This document shows positions 11,711 through 22,110 of a DNA stretch of 22,403 nt, piece after piece. Each line of letters starts with the position of its first letter. Within the stretch, counting starts at the first letter, position 1. The position numbers and the translations under genes are program-made. The stretch spans positions 1 to 22,403 of the forward strand of contig JADNRY010000889.1 of NCBI GenBank assembly GCA_015501585.1, given 5' to 3'. Origin of the DNA: Rhodocollybia butyracea (lineage: Eukaryota > Basidiomycota > Agaricomycetes > Agaricales > Omphalotaceae). A model generated the notes under the pieces. That model searched no databases and was not told where the DNA came from. It was given only the letters and a program-made list of their open reading frames with translations.

Positions 11711-12292
11711 CTAATTGCTTGATTGGCTCCCGCTAGCATCAGAGCCAACTGGAATCGAATGCGTTGGAGGAGAGGAAGACACAGCGACCGAGGTGCGGGC
11801 GATAGTGGCAAGGTCGACTATCGAAATTTTTGAGTTAGACGTTGAGAACTTTACACGATGACGTCGTGAATAGAGGCACTTACCTTCACCGTTAAGTGCG
11901 TGCTTCCTGAGCTCACGCGCCGCTTCAATCTCCTTCTCATCAGGAACTGAGGTTGAACGTTTTCTCTGGATGGGAACTGCTTGAGAGCCTGAAGACAAGG
12001 TATGGAATGGGAAGGGTCTTCTTAGACATTAAGCGCGTCGAAGTTACCTTCCCTGACATTTAGGTCGCCTTCCGAGTCGTACTCGGTAATCTCGTCTTGT
12101 TCAATTTCACCTAGCTTCCCCCAGTTACCTTTACCGGCGCCTTCCTTCTTCAAGCTCTTGTCCATTCCAGACTTTGATTGGGATCTGTCTCTGTTTATTG
12201 CTCGAGGAAACGCATTTCTGACCGTGAAACGAGTGGTAAACGTCGATTAGCACAGTGTGAACAGAGAAAGCGAACCTTGCAGTGCGAGTCAT
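11711..12292 (-). CDS. HABP4/Stm1-like short basic-acidic protein, copy 1, 132 aa
   Basis: Four exons on the minus strand: 12292-12276, 12217-12048, 11988-11884 and 11817-11711 (399 coding bases, stop TAG 11713-11711). The N-terminus MTRTARNAFPRA, then DRSQSKSGMDKSLKKEGAGK and GNWGKL, resembles the short fungal proteins annotated as hyaluronan/mRNA-binding (HABP4/PAI-RBP1) domain proteins, where GAGK-x-NWG is the signature; Stm1-type members bind ribosomes or mRNA. An acidic stretch (EIEQDEITEYDSEGD) follows, then a basic PIQRKRS patch and a charged helix (EIEAARELRKHAL). The end, DLATIARTSVAVSSSPP, is almost the same as in the copy at 16715-17189. Its first exon has only 17 bases. RNA or ribosome binding is inferred from the family and not shown by the sequence. 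Confidence 0.72.
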
Positions 12293-12384
12293 GGTCTACC
12301 TAATGATTAAGAGTGTAGATCCTTGAGTTCTCGAGCTGGTGGTGGTAGCGGTGCAAAAGTGGAGTTACTTGTGCTCATGACTCC

Positions 12385-12390
12385 TATATA
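12385..12390 (-). promoter_or_regulatory. TATATA box candidate for HABP4-like copy 1
   Basis: TATATA on the minus strand reading, 93 bases before the start at 12292. The paralogue at 16715-17189 has a TATATAAG at almost the same distance (about 91 bases), which supports the call. Confidence 0.5.
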
Positions 12391-12505
12391 GTTGCCGCCC
12401 CGACCTTTTGCCTTTTTTGGCTACTTCGTTGTTCCGGGCCCAGTGTGGCGTTGGGTTAAGCTTAGTGACATTGAAGACAATTAAGATACAGATACTTGTA
12501 TAGAA

Positions 12506-14481
12506 TCATAACGAAGGGGCAGTAACGGTTTGATTGTCTGCTTTGCTACAAGTGGTTCCATCTAATCCAGTAAAGTTTGAAAAACCCAGCATCTCTTCAT
12601 TCCCATTCATAGCACCCACTTGGAAGAACGCATACTCTGAGCCGGAGTACGTGAGCGTGGTCTCAAAGTCAGTTTTACTGACATTATCCAAGCTCGTAGC
12701 CTGCAACGGTGCGAGGAGGGTGGATCCAAACAGTTGCCAGGATGTCACCTCAGTGGCACCATTCCACCATGCAATACACGGTGACATTCCCAGGAACCGA
12801 AGACGCAGATATGTTCATTGAGGGAGGAGCACTAGGTCGACCAGTCCAGTCATTCAAGAAGACGCGGTAGGCCCCAACGCCCGAGCCTGCGGCTGCGAAT
12901 TGAGCAGACCAGATTATGGCTCCGTTGGAATCGTGTTCTGAATAGTAAGGCATGGCACCCCATCTTTAACAGTAACAAATGAATATCCAAGTGAAGATAT
13001 CATAAGGACAAAACTGCCCACCCAACAATCGAGTTTCCGTTTCGATAAAAGCTCCACACTACCTTGAGATACCGTGACACTGCGGTTGAATGGTGTTCTC
13101 GCAGACGCAAGAGAAACGGTCATTGCCAAATCATCGTAGTTTAGTAAAAGGCCTCGTGAGTACGAGGCGTCCTGTTCCCATTGTGTTCCATTGTCGTCGA
13201 AGACACTGGGAAAACAATATCACAGCTAAACGCTATCGCTTCAGTGAAACTTGACATACCTGAGTTGGCCAGATTCGCGGAGCCGAGCATGATGCTGCCA
13301 GGCGAAATTCGCACCTTCACCGAATGTAAAATTCGAGTTTTTTCCTCCCATACGCCAAATGATGTCGCCAGTTGAGTCTACGAGGTATAGCGTCTGGCAG
13401 CTATACATACACAGCTCAGCATCCACAACAATGAGAATCCATATGGACGTACTGTCTGGAGGAAATCAAATAAGTACCATCGTCGTTCTTTTGAATAGAG
13501 TTAAGATGCTAAAGGAATGAAGAAAGCGCATGAAAACGAAACACGACAAACGAGCTACATGGAAGCCCACAAAGTAGTCCCAAGGAGCATCGATGGTACC
13601 TTCTCCAGTCTCAGTGGTTCCAAACGGCGCGTAACTGTCGCTGAGATCAACATGATCGAGAGCATACCAAGTAAAGATGGCTTCTCCAGTCGATATATCG
13701 ATTTCCTGAACCACAGGATTTGCTACGTATCCCGTCTCAGAGCCACCGTAAGCAATCAAATCTATTTGAGTCGTCGGATACGCTGCTATTATCGCTGTAT
13801 CGTTAGAAGTGATTTGCAACTGGTATGATTAAAGTTCGTCTTTATGGGAGAGGACGCACTGAACGTCTCACCTCGTGTATATCAGCACCGACACCCAGGT
13901 TCGAAGCATTACTGTGCATAACCAATCAGCAGCTGGGGATAATTCGAGAGTTTAGCACGGATCTATACATTGTTGCGACAACATCGTAGGCACTGTTCAG
14001 CAAAACATTAATTCCACTTGCATATCCGGCGGGTTCAATTACGCCGTCGCCAATCCAGATGCCTAGGACATCCTGGCCTTGGTAGGTGAAGACTCCTCGA
14101 GCGAGATTGAGTCCAAAATCTTCGGTAGAGTACACCATGGTCCCGTTCGGATTCATGATATAACCTCCGACCTGCATTTCGGCATCTGAACCTAAAACAA
14201 CCTCGTCAGAAACCGATAGAATAACTTTGTAGTCTATACTCACCTAGCGGAGAGAAAAAGAAGTACCCGGATACGTCGTTATTGGACGGACAAACGCTGG
14301 GGGGCAGAGCATAATTGATTTGCACAGGGTGATATGGTGCAGCGTTGTAGGTTTGATATGGAGCGGCACCTAGATCTCCCGAAGCGTAGTCTTCGTTGTT
14401 GCAGTAGGCCACCGAAGAAGTTGTAGGTCGAGGTAACAAGAGCACAAAAAAGCTAAGGATTGACAAGGAGGGAAGAAGCAT
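12506..14481 (-). CDS. Secreted arylsulfotransferase-like protein (ASST family), two frame breaks
   Basis: Exons on the minus strand: 14481-14244, 14191-13969, 13911-13872, 13819-13571, 13508-13453, 13400-13260, 13205-13022 and 12963-12506 (stop TGA 12508-12506), all GT-AG introns. A signal peptide is evident (MLLPSLSILSFFVLLLP). The body matches fungal arylsulfotransferase-like proteins (beta-propeller): GVFTYQGQDVLGIW, DLIAYGGSETGY, EAIFTWYALDHVDLSDSY, NDDGTYLISSRH, DIIWRMGGKNSNFTFG with FAWQHHARL, then IIWSAQFAAAGSGVGAYR. Several N-x-S/T sites fit secretion. Exon 7 (184 bases) and exon 8 (458) are each one base too long for the frame: the frame changes near 13038-13045 and near 12771-12776, with the family motif continuing in the new frame on each side. 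About 528 residues would result, near the usual length. Sulfate transfer by the fungal proteins is inferred; some may be non-enzymatic. Confidence 0.82.
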
Positions 14482-14783
14482 GTTGAGTAGAACGGGAAGT
14501 TGGGTTTCATCGTCTCATCCATGACCCAGGCTTTAATACAGTGATTCATACCACTATGTGTTAGAGAGTATGTACATTGTATGTGGTTCCCCGGTCGTTT
14601 CGCAAAGAATACATTGGCCTAGGGTTTACCTTATCGGTATTAGTTCTAGAACGGAAGGGTAAGTACTAATGTAAAAGCTATAATCCGTTAATTTGACTCC
14701 CGCCTATTTGAAGTTGACCAGGTTTGACACCTTCGCTATCGATCTATTACTGTTCTCCAAACTGCCTCACACCAGTCATCCCA
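14482..14783. other. Intergenic, upstream of arylsulfotransferase-like gene
   Basis: About 300 bases between two minus-strand genes. It should hold the promoter of the arylsulfotransferase-like gene and the 3' end of the THEM6-like gene. No feature recognised. Confidence 0.45.
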
Positions 14784-16121
14784 TCAAAACAGTCTTCGAC
14801 ATATTTCGAGCCTTTCCCTGAGCTTTTCTTTCATGGGCCCACCTTCTCCCATCGCACTATCCCACCAACGGGTCGAATCTTGCCGCCAGCCCCCTTTGTA
14901 GAACTCACGAAGCTTCTTGGGCTTTGATGCTAAATCCCTAGCATGATTGTTCCATGTATGGGGAGGGTTTGTGACTGAATACTGCAACCCGGCATCTACG
15001 GAACCAGTGAAGCTTGGGTCGAGGTCAGTCATCGTAACCTCGTTGAGATAGACGCAAACACCGTTAGTGGCCATGAGCACTGAAGGTGGGACCGTGATGC
15101 GGCCCAGCTTGTAGCAGCAACGAGCTACAGCAACAGTATGTAGAACTGTATCCTCATCTTCTACGAGTGATCCAAATAATTTGCGGAGGAGGCTCGACTC
15201 TGACTTTGTCAATGGCGTAGTAGCCTGAGATGAGTCAGTTGCTTTCGGTTTTCTTTTGGTTACAAAACGAGCAACGACATAGAACTGGGAAAGATATAAG
15301 ATCAGATATACACGTGGACTGGGATGAGGGACCGAGGTAAACCATCGATGATGTAGGTGAACTTACCCATTTCTCATCCCAAGCACCAATCCCAGCGTGG
15401 ACCTCATACTTTGAAAATATAGGAATCTCTTTAACAAAATGGAAATGGGTTGCTATATAGTTATTTATCAGCGCGCTCGTGTGTTTTAGAAATAATCGGA
15501 TTCACACACAGGCAATGGGCACGACACCTCCGGCTCGCAGAAAATGTGGGAACAAATGCGTAGCCATCTTCGTCCTTGTACAATCCAGGATCTGCTTGCA
15601 GTGTAAATATTAGCGAGATGCTCGTTGCGTATCGACATGATCCATGCCTTGGGATAGCTAGAGTTACTCATATGCATGTTAAAATCACTTTCGTCGACGC
15701 CTGTTCCAGCGCTCAGTACTCGCGCTGTTTGTAGAGAAATTTAAGATTGTACGCACTAACTCGAGAGCGGTAGATAACCTTGAAGTCAAAAGGATGTGTA
15801 CCAACTGGTGATGTTTGGTCGATGTATCTGGCTATTCCTTGGGCCCTTGCCTTCCGATCCAGCAAGGTGAACAGAAAGTTACGAAGTCGAAAGGCGAGGA
15901 GCTGGAGGTTATACTTCGTAATTGGCCAGAACACGCGCCAATGCCATCCCCCCGGCACAGCGCGTACATTCGCTAATAAAACCAATGTAGAGGATAAGTC
16001 TGAAGGTAAGCTGAAGTAACGCTGAAGCTTTAGATGGAGAAAGATTTGCGGATAGTTGGGAGAAGCGGGAAAGAACGAGGGAAGAGGCTGAAGCGCGTAG
16101 TGAAACTTGTCTTGAGATCAT
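14784..16121 (-). CDS. THEM6-like thioesterase-family (hotdog) protein, frame breaks in exon 3
   Basis: Exons on the minus strand: 16121-16107 (or from an in-frame ATG at 16142), 16027-15757, 15700-15510, 15452-15367 and 15284-14784 (stop TGA 14786-14784). An N-terminal hydrophobic LSSTLVLLANVRAVPGGWH is followed by RVFWPITKYN, FDFKVIYRS and NMHMSNSSYPKA, the hallmark of fungal THEM6/4HBT-like proteins; then THFHFVKEIPIF and YEVHAGIGAWDEKW, a variable linker, VLHTVAVARCCYKLGRITVPP, and a REFYKGGWR end. The role is unknown; related proteins are membrane-anchored and may act on acyl thioesters. Exon 3 has 191 bases, which does not fit: the frame changes near 15636-15648 and again near 15525-15538, where one extra base splits SASGGVVPIA. 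The start is uncertain because the first intron would be 79 bases long. The rest reads cleanly. Confidence 0.75.
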
Positions 16122-16142
16122 TGTTGTGGTCAAGGATAGCAA

Positions 16143-16714
16143 GAATAGACGTACTGAATGTTTACAGCACTAAGTACCTGAGGCCGCCGCGGCGCTCTTT
16201 CATGTGATCCGAGTTGCTTTAGGATTTTTAGCGCCCATAAGCCCACAAGCCTCTAAGCAATGCGTCACACGTTATAACCTGGAGGCTGGCCTCTCTACCA
16301 AAAGTCGATACTATTTGCTTCAAGCTTTATGGCACACGCGCTCATGTTCGGCGATTCGCAGATGGAACCCACATCATGATTCTCTCGTCACCAAAGCCAA
16401 AGCCAAGCATTCACTCGACTCAGGGGGACAAATGATTAGAGAAAAACTTAAAATGATACATATTTTATTCAACTATGTTTGTGTTTCATATTGGTACAAA
16501 TGCAAGTGCGATAAGACTAAAGACCAGTCAGAAGACTGAATGGCGATTGTGGTATGGCGTTGTGTTGTGTATGTTAAGATTATTTTGGCAACAAAAAGGT
16601 ACAAGGCATTACGATGCTGTAGAAGAAATCATCAGCAATATGTCCACATAGAGAATATAAATCAGAAGAAACTGATACTCACTGGAGAGATCCACGATCA
16701 GTTTCGTATCGTGT
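16143..16714. other. Intergenic, nothing recognised
   Basis: About 570 bases between the THEM6-like start and the stop of the second HABP4-like gene, both minus strand. The part near 16440-16560 is AT-rich. Open frames on the plus strand here show no family motif. It should contain the THEM6-like promoter. Confidence 0.45.
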
Positions 16715-17189
16715 TCAAGCTTTAGGTGGGGAGCCAGAGACAGCGACAGAGGTACGAGCAATACTGGAAAGGTCCACTGCGCAGCGTACAATCAGCCAAT
16801 GAATCGACAACTTGCGGAGATTTCACACTTACCAGTGCCACTCATCGCCCTCTTCCTGAATGCGCGCGCAGCCTCAAACTCTTCGTTCGTCGTTGAGTGC
16901 TTGGGCTCAGAAGAGGCAGAAGAGGCTACATCGATGATCAGATGTATAAACACGCGACGACTAGCTGTCAAACTATACCTTCGCTTCCTTCCTCGCTGAC
17001 GCTGAGGACCTCTGCCTCGTCCTCATGAGATTCTTCTTCGTACTCGTCGTCGTACTCAACTTCGCCTAGCTTGCCCCAGTTGCCCTTGCCGGCGCCGTCT
17101 TTCTTCAAGCTCTTGTCCATTCCAGACCGAGACAGAGATCTGTCTTTAAGAGCTGCTTTAGGGTATGTAGAGCGAGCGGTGCGGGTCAT
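16715..17189 (-). CDS. HABP4/Stm1-like short protein, copy 2, 121 aa
   Basis: Three exons on the minus strand: 17189-16979, 16925-16833 and 16776-16715 (366 coding bases, stop TGA 16717-16715). The first 41 residues align with copy 1 without a gap: MTRTAR, DRS, SGMDKSLKK, then GAGKGNWGKLGE at 32-43. A longer acidic run follows (DDEYEEESHEDEAE), then a Ser-rich linker, a helix FEAARAFRKRAM and the shared end DLSSIARTSVAVSGSPP. Copy 1 has an extra intron after residue 6; the later two introns are at matching sites in both. As with copy 1, mRNA or ribosome binding is inferred from the HABP4/PAI-RBP1 signature only. The gene is intact although its neighbours on both sides carry frame breaks. Confidence 0.74.
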
Positions 17190-17777
17190 TATAGGCGAGT
17201 GAGTAGCGAGAAGAGGAGAAGTTCGTGTATAGGATAGATGTTGGTTTGGGTTTGAAGGAAGTGGTCGTCTGACTAGCCCTTATATAGGTTAGGTTTCAAT
17301 GGTCGTGTGACACAAAAGGAAACCAAGGAACAGCCACAATCCTTTGTCTTCAAGGGCCAAAGCGTTGTTGTCATACTGATTCAATCGTAGAAACTTCTGG
17401 TACTTTCTTGTAAAGGCCTTTTGTTCTCTTTACATCTGTAAACTCGGCCCCAGCCCTTGTCCAGTTCAACAATTTGTGGACGCGTAAGCTTTTTGGGGAC
17501 TAGACCTGGTCCAAAACCTGGACCCTCTTAGATTCTTGAATCTTGAGCACATGAGCATAACGCGGTGATCCGTGGAAGCGTAAAACTGTGGGGTTGATGG
17601 GGAAGTAGTGGGGTGATATAACGTGAGAATTCCGCAGCTAGCACCTACTCCGGATCTCACAGTAACAATTGAAGGTCACATTCAGTTTACAAAAGAGTAT
17701 ACAAAAGAGTATTACAGAGTACTATACAAGGTTATCATAATGAGAACGCAAAAGGTCCGAAACGATTGCAGGGTTCT
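17190..17777. other. Intergenic, upstream of HABP4-like copy 2
   Basis: About 590 bases between two minus-strand genes. It holds the TATATAAG candidate at 17280-17287 and a direct repeat ACAAAAGAGTAT at about 17690-17711. No gene recognised. Confidence 0.5.
17280..17287 (-). promoter_or_regulatory. TATA box candidate for HABP4-like copy 2
   Basis: CCTATATAAGG on the minus strand, about 91 bases before the start at 17189. The same CCTATATAAG core occurs before the HAM1-like gene at 21451-21456. Confidence 0.55.
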
Positions 17778-20700
17778 TTAGGCTTGGACGTCAAACGCCT
17801 GTGACCTCCAATTCTCTCCAGTAGTGGCAATCTTTTCCTTTTCGTCGACCCTGTTGACCCATCCAGAAGGATGCCCAGCACCAGCCAATATAGAGTTGCG
17901 CTGGAAAAAAGAACAAAAGGTTGGTGTCCAACCAAAGAAGAATAACAAGTATTGACATACCTTATTGGAGACCACCTTGAATTGCGACACGGAACTGCCG
18001 GATCTAGACATAGACGTCGTAGATGCAGTTTCATCTTTACGGCGCTTGAATGCCTGAAAGATACAGCTGTTAGTCACAAAACCTGAACACGAGTTGGACC
18101 TGACACCCACCTCTTGCATGGCCTGCCAACGACCAACATCCTCCCCTTCACCAGCGTTGGCCTTGGCTTCGTTCATCCTGTCCCTGACAGCGACAAGCTC
18201 CTCTCCCAGCCATTCAAGAGCAGTGCGAAGACCGTCAGCAACCTGCAACACAACAATCAAAAATATCATCCAAGAGGTAACAAGGGCAGCTCACAGCTTT
18301 TTGAACCTGCTTCTTGATGAGATTAGTGGCGAGTGGTCGAAGGTCTTGTACAAGAGATCGTGACGTGAGTCCCGAATGGCGAACTTGAGCGTGTCGACTT
18401 TGACGGAGATATTTTGAATGTCAAAGAGAGTAGTTGGATCGGAGGTAGACGCAAGATCAATCGTCGCGCTCAATCCCTCGCCTCCGAGCAGGACATCAGC
18501 TATTCCGGTATCCTTCAGCTTTGGCAAAGTCTTCTTTCTAAAGTAGAACGCAACATCACGCATGTCGGTTTGGATGTGAGTCATATTGAGGTGGAGGGTG
18601 TGTTTGTTAGCGTTGGTCTTGTGCGCAGCTGAAGAATAACCGCCGTTTGAGATCAGGGTTGAATAGAGAACATTAAAGACTCACTGTCTTTCTTTCCAGT
18701 AACAGTTCCACTACCAAATCGGACAAAGTTCTTCACTTCCACTTCAAACCAAGTTGGGGAACAAGTTCTTGGCGGAGAGTGTGAGGTTCTCGACCACCAG
18801 GTCAAGCGAGTCGTCGGTGTACTCGATACGTGGAATGGGAATGAGACCGACCTATAAGCGCTTTCAGATTAACAGCTATGATAACTAGTTGTATTACGCA
18901 CTTTTGTCGATAAGCCCAGGCATAATGACATTCCTTACGTCTTCCATAATTCGGACTTGAACGCAAGCTTGCCCTCTGCGTCGAAAAGTAAGTCCTTAGC
19001 AAGACGCTGAATGTCGGTTCCAAGGCTATACGAGTAAAGTAATCAACGATACGAGCATTTGACTAGATAAGAAATACTGACCGGTGATTGAGGGGATCCT
19101 GACCCATCCACCAACAAACGTCCCAAAGCCTTCAAAGACATGGTCAAAGTGCTCTCTATACTTTCCGCGTACAGCTGTCTCAGTCGTAAGAATAGGTCGT
19201 TTTGACGCTGCTACGGAAGATGGGACATCGCCACCCGGAGCAAGACCCGCAGCACTTGAAGGACTGATGACAGGAGCAGTTTCGTGGTTACCTCCAGCAA
19301 CGACGCCCGGTTCTGTAAAGAGCTGGATGCGGCAGGCTTGTCGAGGGAAGGCTGGAAAGAGGTAGGTGCAGCAGGGCTATCGAGAGAGGGTTGGAAAGAA
19401 GTGGAGGCGGCAGGACTGTCGAGGGAAGGCTGGAAAGACGTAAGTATATCATCGAAGGCTGACTGGATCAACACAAACCTCGCCTGCACCCTCGTCCAAC
19501 TCACCACTGCCGTAAAACTTCTTGCCAGAATCAAGAAGCTCACGGCCGCGGTTGTTGCAAGAGGGCTCAATGACATATCCAGGGGTTAGGAGAACCTTCT
19601 CGACGTAGTCTCCAACCTGCTCCCACCATTCCTTGAACTCCTTGTCTCTTTGCGCATCATCAATGAGGGCATTGATAGGGTCCCAGATATCAGTTTCCAT
19701 GCTTCGTCCTGGGACAAGCAGTCATCAGATCAAGAACAGAGGGTCGAACTAATGTTGACATACCATTGGCAAAGCGCTCCGTAATCGCCCTAAGTTGTGA
19801 CATGCTACCTTGAAGGTCAGCAATTCTGCAAAAACTATCAGGTGTGTGTTAAGATTAACAACGGAAGGAAACATACACCCTTGACACCCTCAGTCACTTT
19901 ACTGGTGGTGCTCATTGGCGATTTTCCTACCGTGTCCGGCGTACTCTTTGATGTACTTTAAAAGCCAACGCAGCGAATCTTGGTATTCGGGGTGAGATTG
20001 GCATTCGAGAATGACCTGGGAAGGGCTGTTAGGCTATATCGATGCAACACTCAAATTCCAAACCTTCTTCATCCGCCAAGATCCATTGATCACGTCTTCC
20101 CTTGGGAAAATACTCTTCGGTAATGAATTCCTTTCCTCGTTTCAGATGATCTTTGGCTTTGTCTTGATGTTCACTAGGAATGGCATTCTGATGAAACGGG
20201 TGTCACTATTGGTCAATTAGGAAATCTGCGGTGTATAACATACTTGAAACGATCCATAAGACCTCGCTTCTTGGCCTCTTCTTTAACCTCTTCAGCACCT
20301 TCGCTAACGGGCGAAACTTCCTGCCCACGCGCGTCTTTTGATGAAGATTGAGCCGCGGATTGGGTCGTGGATATTCCACTGGACATAACATTCGGATCCC
20401 GATATCAACAATCAAAAGAGAAAGCGAACTTACGCGTCTGCTGTAGCAATGGCGTCCTTTTGCAGCAGCATTAACTTGCTCTTGAGTTTCACTAGGTACG
20501 CGCTCCTGAACACGATCCTGAACACGATCCTTGATCATTCCATCTGCGCCTTTGGTTTCCTGTTCGCGAGCGCGTTCTTGCGGGGATGCAACGGAAAGGC
20601 ACCACCTACAGAGAAAAAGAGTTAGATTCAGACGATGATATTACAGAAAGATGATACCTTCGCCTCGATGCGCTTCATCGACTAATTTAAGTTGTTCCTC

Positions 20701-21409
20701 ATCAGGTCGAAGACTCTCGCTGGCCTTGCCTGTTCTACGATGAGGTCTAATAAACTCAAAAAAAAATATGTTTCATACCGAGCCCGCGCGCGAGCAAATC
20801 TCGTCCTACGACTGAGAAATCTGATATAAGTTTCCGTGCCTCGGAATTGGTTAGAAGGAGAATGTAAAAGAGTTCGGATAGAGTGTGCAGCTGTAGGATA
20901 CAATGAGAGCGCAATAGATGAAATCCGATGTGCCAGCATACCTTGCTCCGCGTCGGTTCTAGCTTTGTCCTTCTCAACACCCAGGACATGTCCTTCTTTC
21001 TTGGGTTCGTCGTTCTTGAGATCAACAGGGTCAACGTCTCGAGTATTCCAGATGAAATCTTGAATCATCTTCATCGCCATTCTTTTCAGATAAGAAAAGA
21101 CGAAGAGTGTCGAGAATTTCTCGCAGGTCTGCAGTTAGTTTCTGGCCTTGGGATGAGAGCTTTTGACCTGTACGGTTGATCAGTTTAGTACTTGCGCGAA
21201 CTGAGTGGACGTACTGTGGCCTTCAGTGCCTAGATTCTTTTGCAAGACACCGAACCAAGAATCAATTTGCTTGTTTTCAGGTAATTTTAGACTCGCGAAA
21301 CGCGTTCAGAGTAAGAATATAGGTTTAGTTTCCGTTCGACATCTTGATCTTTCTTCTCTTTTGATATGGGTTCTGTGACAGAGCCTTTAGCTGAGGGTAA
21401 AGTGGACAT
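17778..21409 (-). CDS. HAM1-like protein (N- and C-terminal HAM1 domains), many frame breaks
   Basis: Minus strand, start ATG at 21409, stop TAA 17780-17778. The family is the fungal HAM1-like proteins, long intracellular proteins of unknown function. N-terminal landmarks: MSTLPSAKGSV, DFIWNTRDVDP, TNSEARKLISDFSVVGRDLL, VPSETQEQVN, then KRGLMDRFK, EYFPKG, SLRWLLKYIKEYAGHG and ITERFANG. Middle: DPINALIDDAQRDKEF, CNNRGRELLDSGKKFY, a 13-residue tandem repeat, HFDHVFEGFGTFVGGW. C-terminal domain: IPIPRIEYTDDSLDLVVENL, HIQTDMRDVAFYF, LKFAIRDSRHDLLYK, QFKVVSNK and GHPSGWVNR, a clean end. I count about 13-14 single-base or 4-base indels (near 21310, 21285, 21069, 20867, 20594, 20459, 20065, 19925, 19105, 19320, 18940, 18903, 18745 and 18339), while splice sites remain GT-AG. 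The final 550 bases are undamaged. It is either a decaying gene or poorly polished sequence; the indel-only pattern favours the latter. Confidence 0.75.
19329..19445 (-). repeat. Three tandem 39-base units encoding a 13-residue repeat
   Basis: Units at 19329-19367, 19368-19406 and 19407-19445 differ by several bases. On the minus strand, in the frame of the HAM1-like gene, they encode SFQPSLDSPAAST-type repeats. They lie between the GKKFY motif and the HFDHVFEGF motif, where related proteins, as I recall them, have only a short link. A splice acceptor ctttccag lies inside the first unit read. Confidence 0.75.
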
Positions 21410-21450
21410 GGCTGAAGAGTTTGAAGAAGCAGAACACTAGGTGCACCACT

Positions 21451-21456
21451 TATATA
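21451..21456 (-). promoter_or_regulatory. TATA box candidate for HAM1-like gene
   Basis: CCTATATAAG on the minus strand, 42 bases before the start codon at 21409. Confidence 0.5.
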
Positions 21457-22064
21457 GGTTCGAAACTAATGTAACTCCAAGACATGACGGAGTTTAATTG
21501 CGTCATACGATCGAAATCGTTTTTAGCCGAAAAATGTAAATCCCCACACTGGAGCTGAACTCGAAGCGAAGAGCATATCAAAGAAACCAACTTGAACCGA
21601 TAAGTTTGTGAAGACTGGAGTGAACTAGTCAAGGTTATTCGGATACAATAGCCACATGTCAGCCGAGAATGTGGGAACATCATTTTCGCCTTTCCCGCTC
21701 ATCCTCCGACGAGCTTCCAAAGTTAGGCAGCTAGCGGATGAATCGAAATTGAGGCACTAGGCGCAAAGCGATAGAATTCGAAGCATCTTCAAGATTCTTT
21801 CGTCCGAGTTGCATAACGGGCTCATCTTTCGAACTGACATTTGTACCATCTCAAGCTCTCGAAACTGTACAAAATTGTACTGATATAAATGCTTTGACGT
21901 TGTACATTCATCCAGTAAAGTCCTAGGAAGCTTGAAGACGAGCACATCTTGGGCGTTTAGAAAGGCGGAACAGAACCGGAAGCCTTTCCCTAATTCACGT
22001 ATATGACGCGTAAAGATGTGTGTAGAGCTCCAGTCGTTAGAAGAGAGGCGTTAATCCAACTCCT

Positions 22065-22069
22065 TATAA
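22065..22069 (+). promoter_or_regulatory. TATA box candidate for oxalate decarboxylase gene
   Basis: CCTTATAACCC, 46 bases before the ATG at 22111, followed by a pyrimidine-rich leader ending AACATTCACA-ATG. Confidence 0.55.
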
Positions 22070-22110
22070 CCCTGGTTCTTCGCTCATCTTTGCACCCATC
22101 AACATTCACA

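Larger units (their letters stand above)
21410..22110. other. Bidirectional intergenic region, HAM1-like / oxalate decarboxylase
   Basis: 700 bases between divergent starts. Each side has a TATA candidate at a usual distance (42 and 46 bases from the ATG). Open frames such as 21450-21683 and 21757-21945 (minus) have no recognisable motif. Confidence 0.55.

Noticed and set aside
13517..13828. Plus-strand 103-codon frame within the arylsulfotransferase-like gene
   Set aside because: It is the antisense shadow of conserved coding exons.
16204..16725. Plus-strand frames of 111 and 61 codons between the THEM6-like and HABP4-like genes
   Set aside because: Low-complexity AT-rich sequence without motif or intron signals that extend it.
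19211..19589. Long open frames on both strands over the 39-base repeat
   Set aside because: The repeat length is a multiple of three, which keeps several frames open; only the minus-strand frame joins the HAM1-like motifs through a proper intron.
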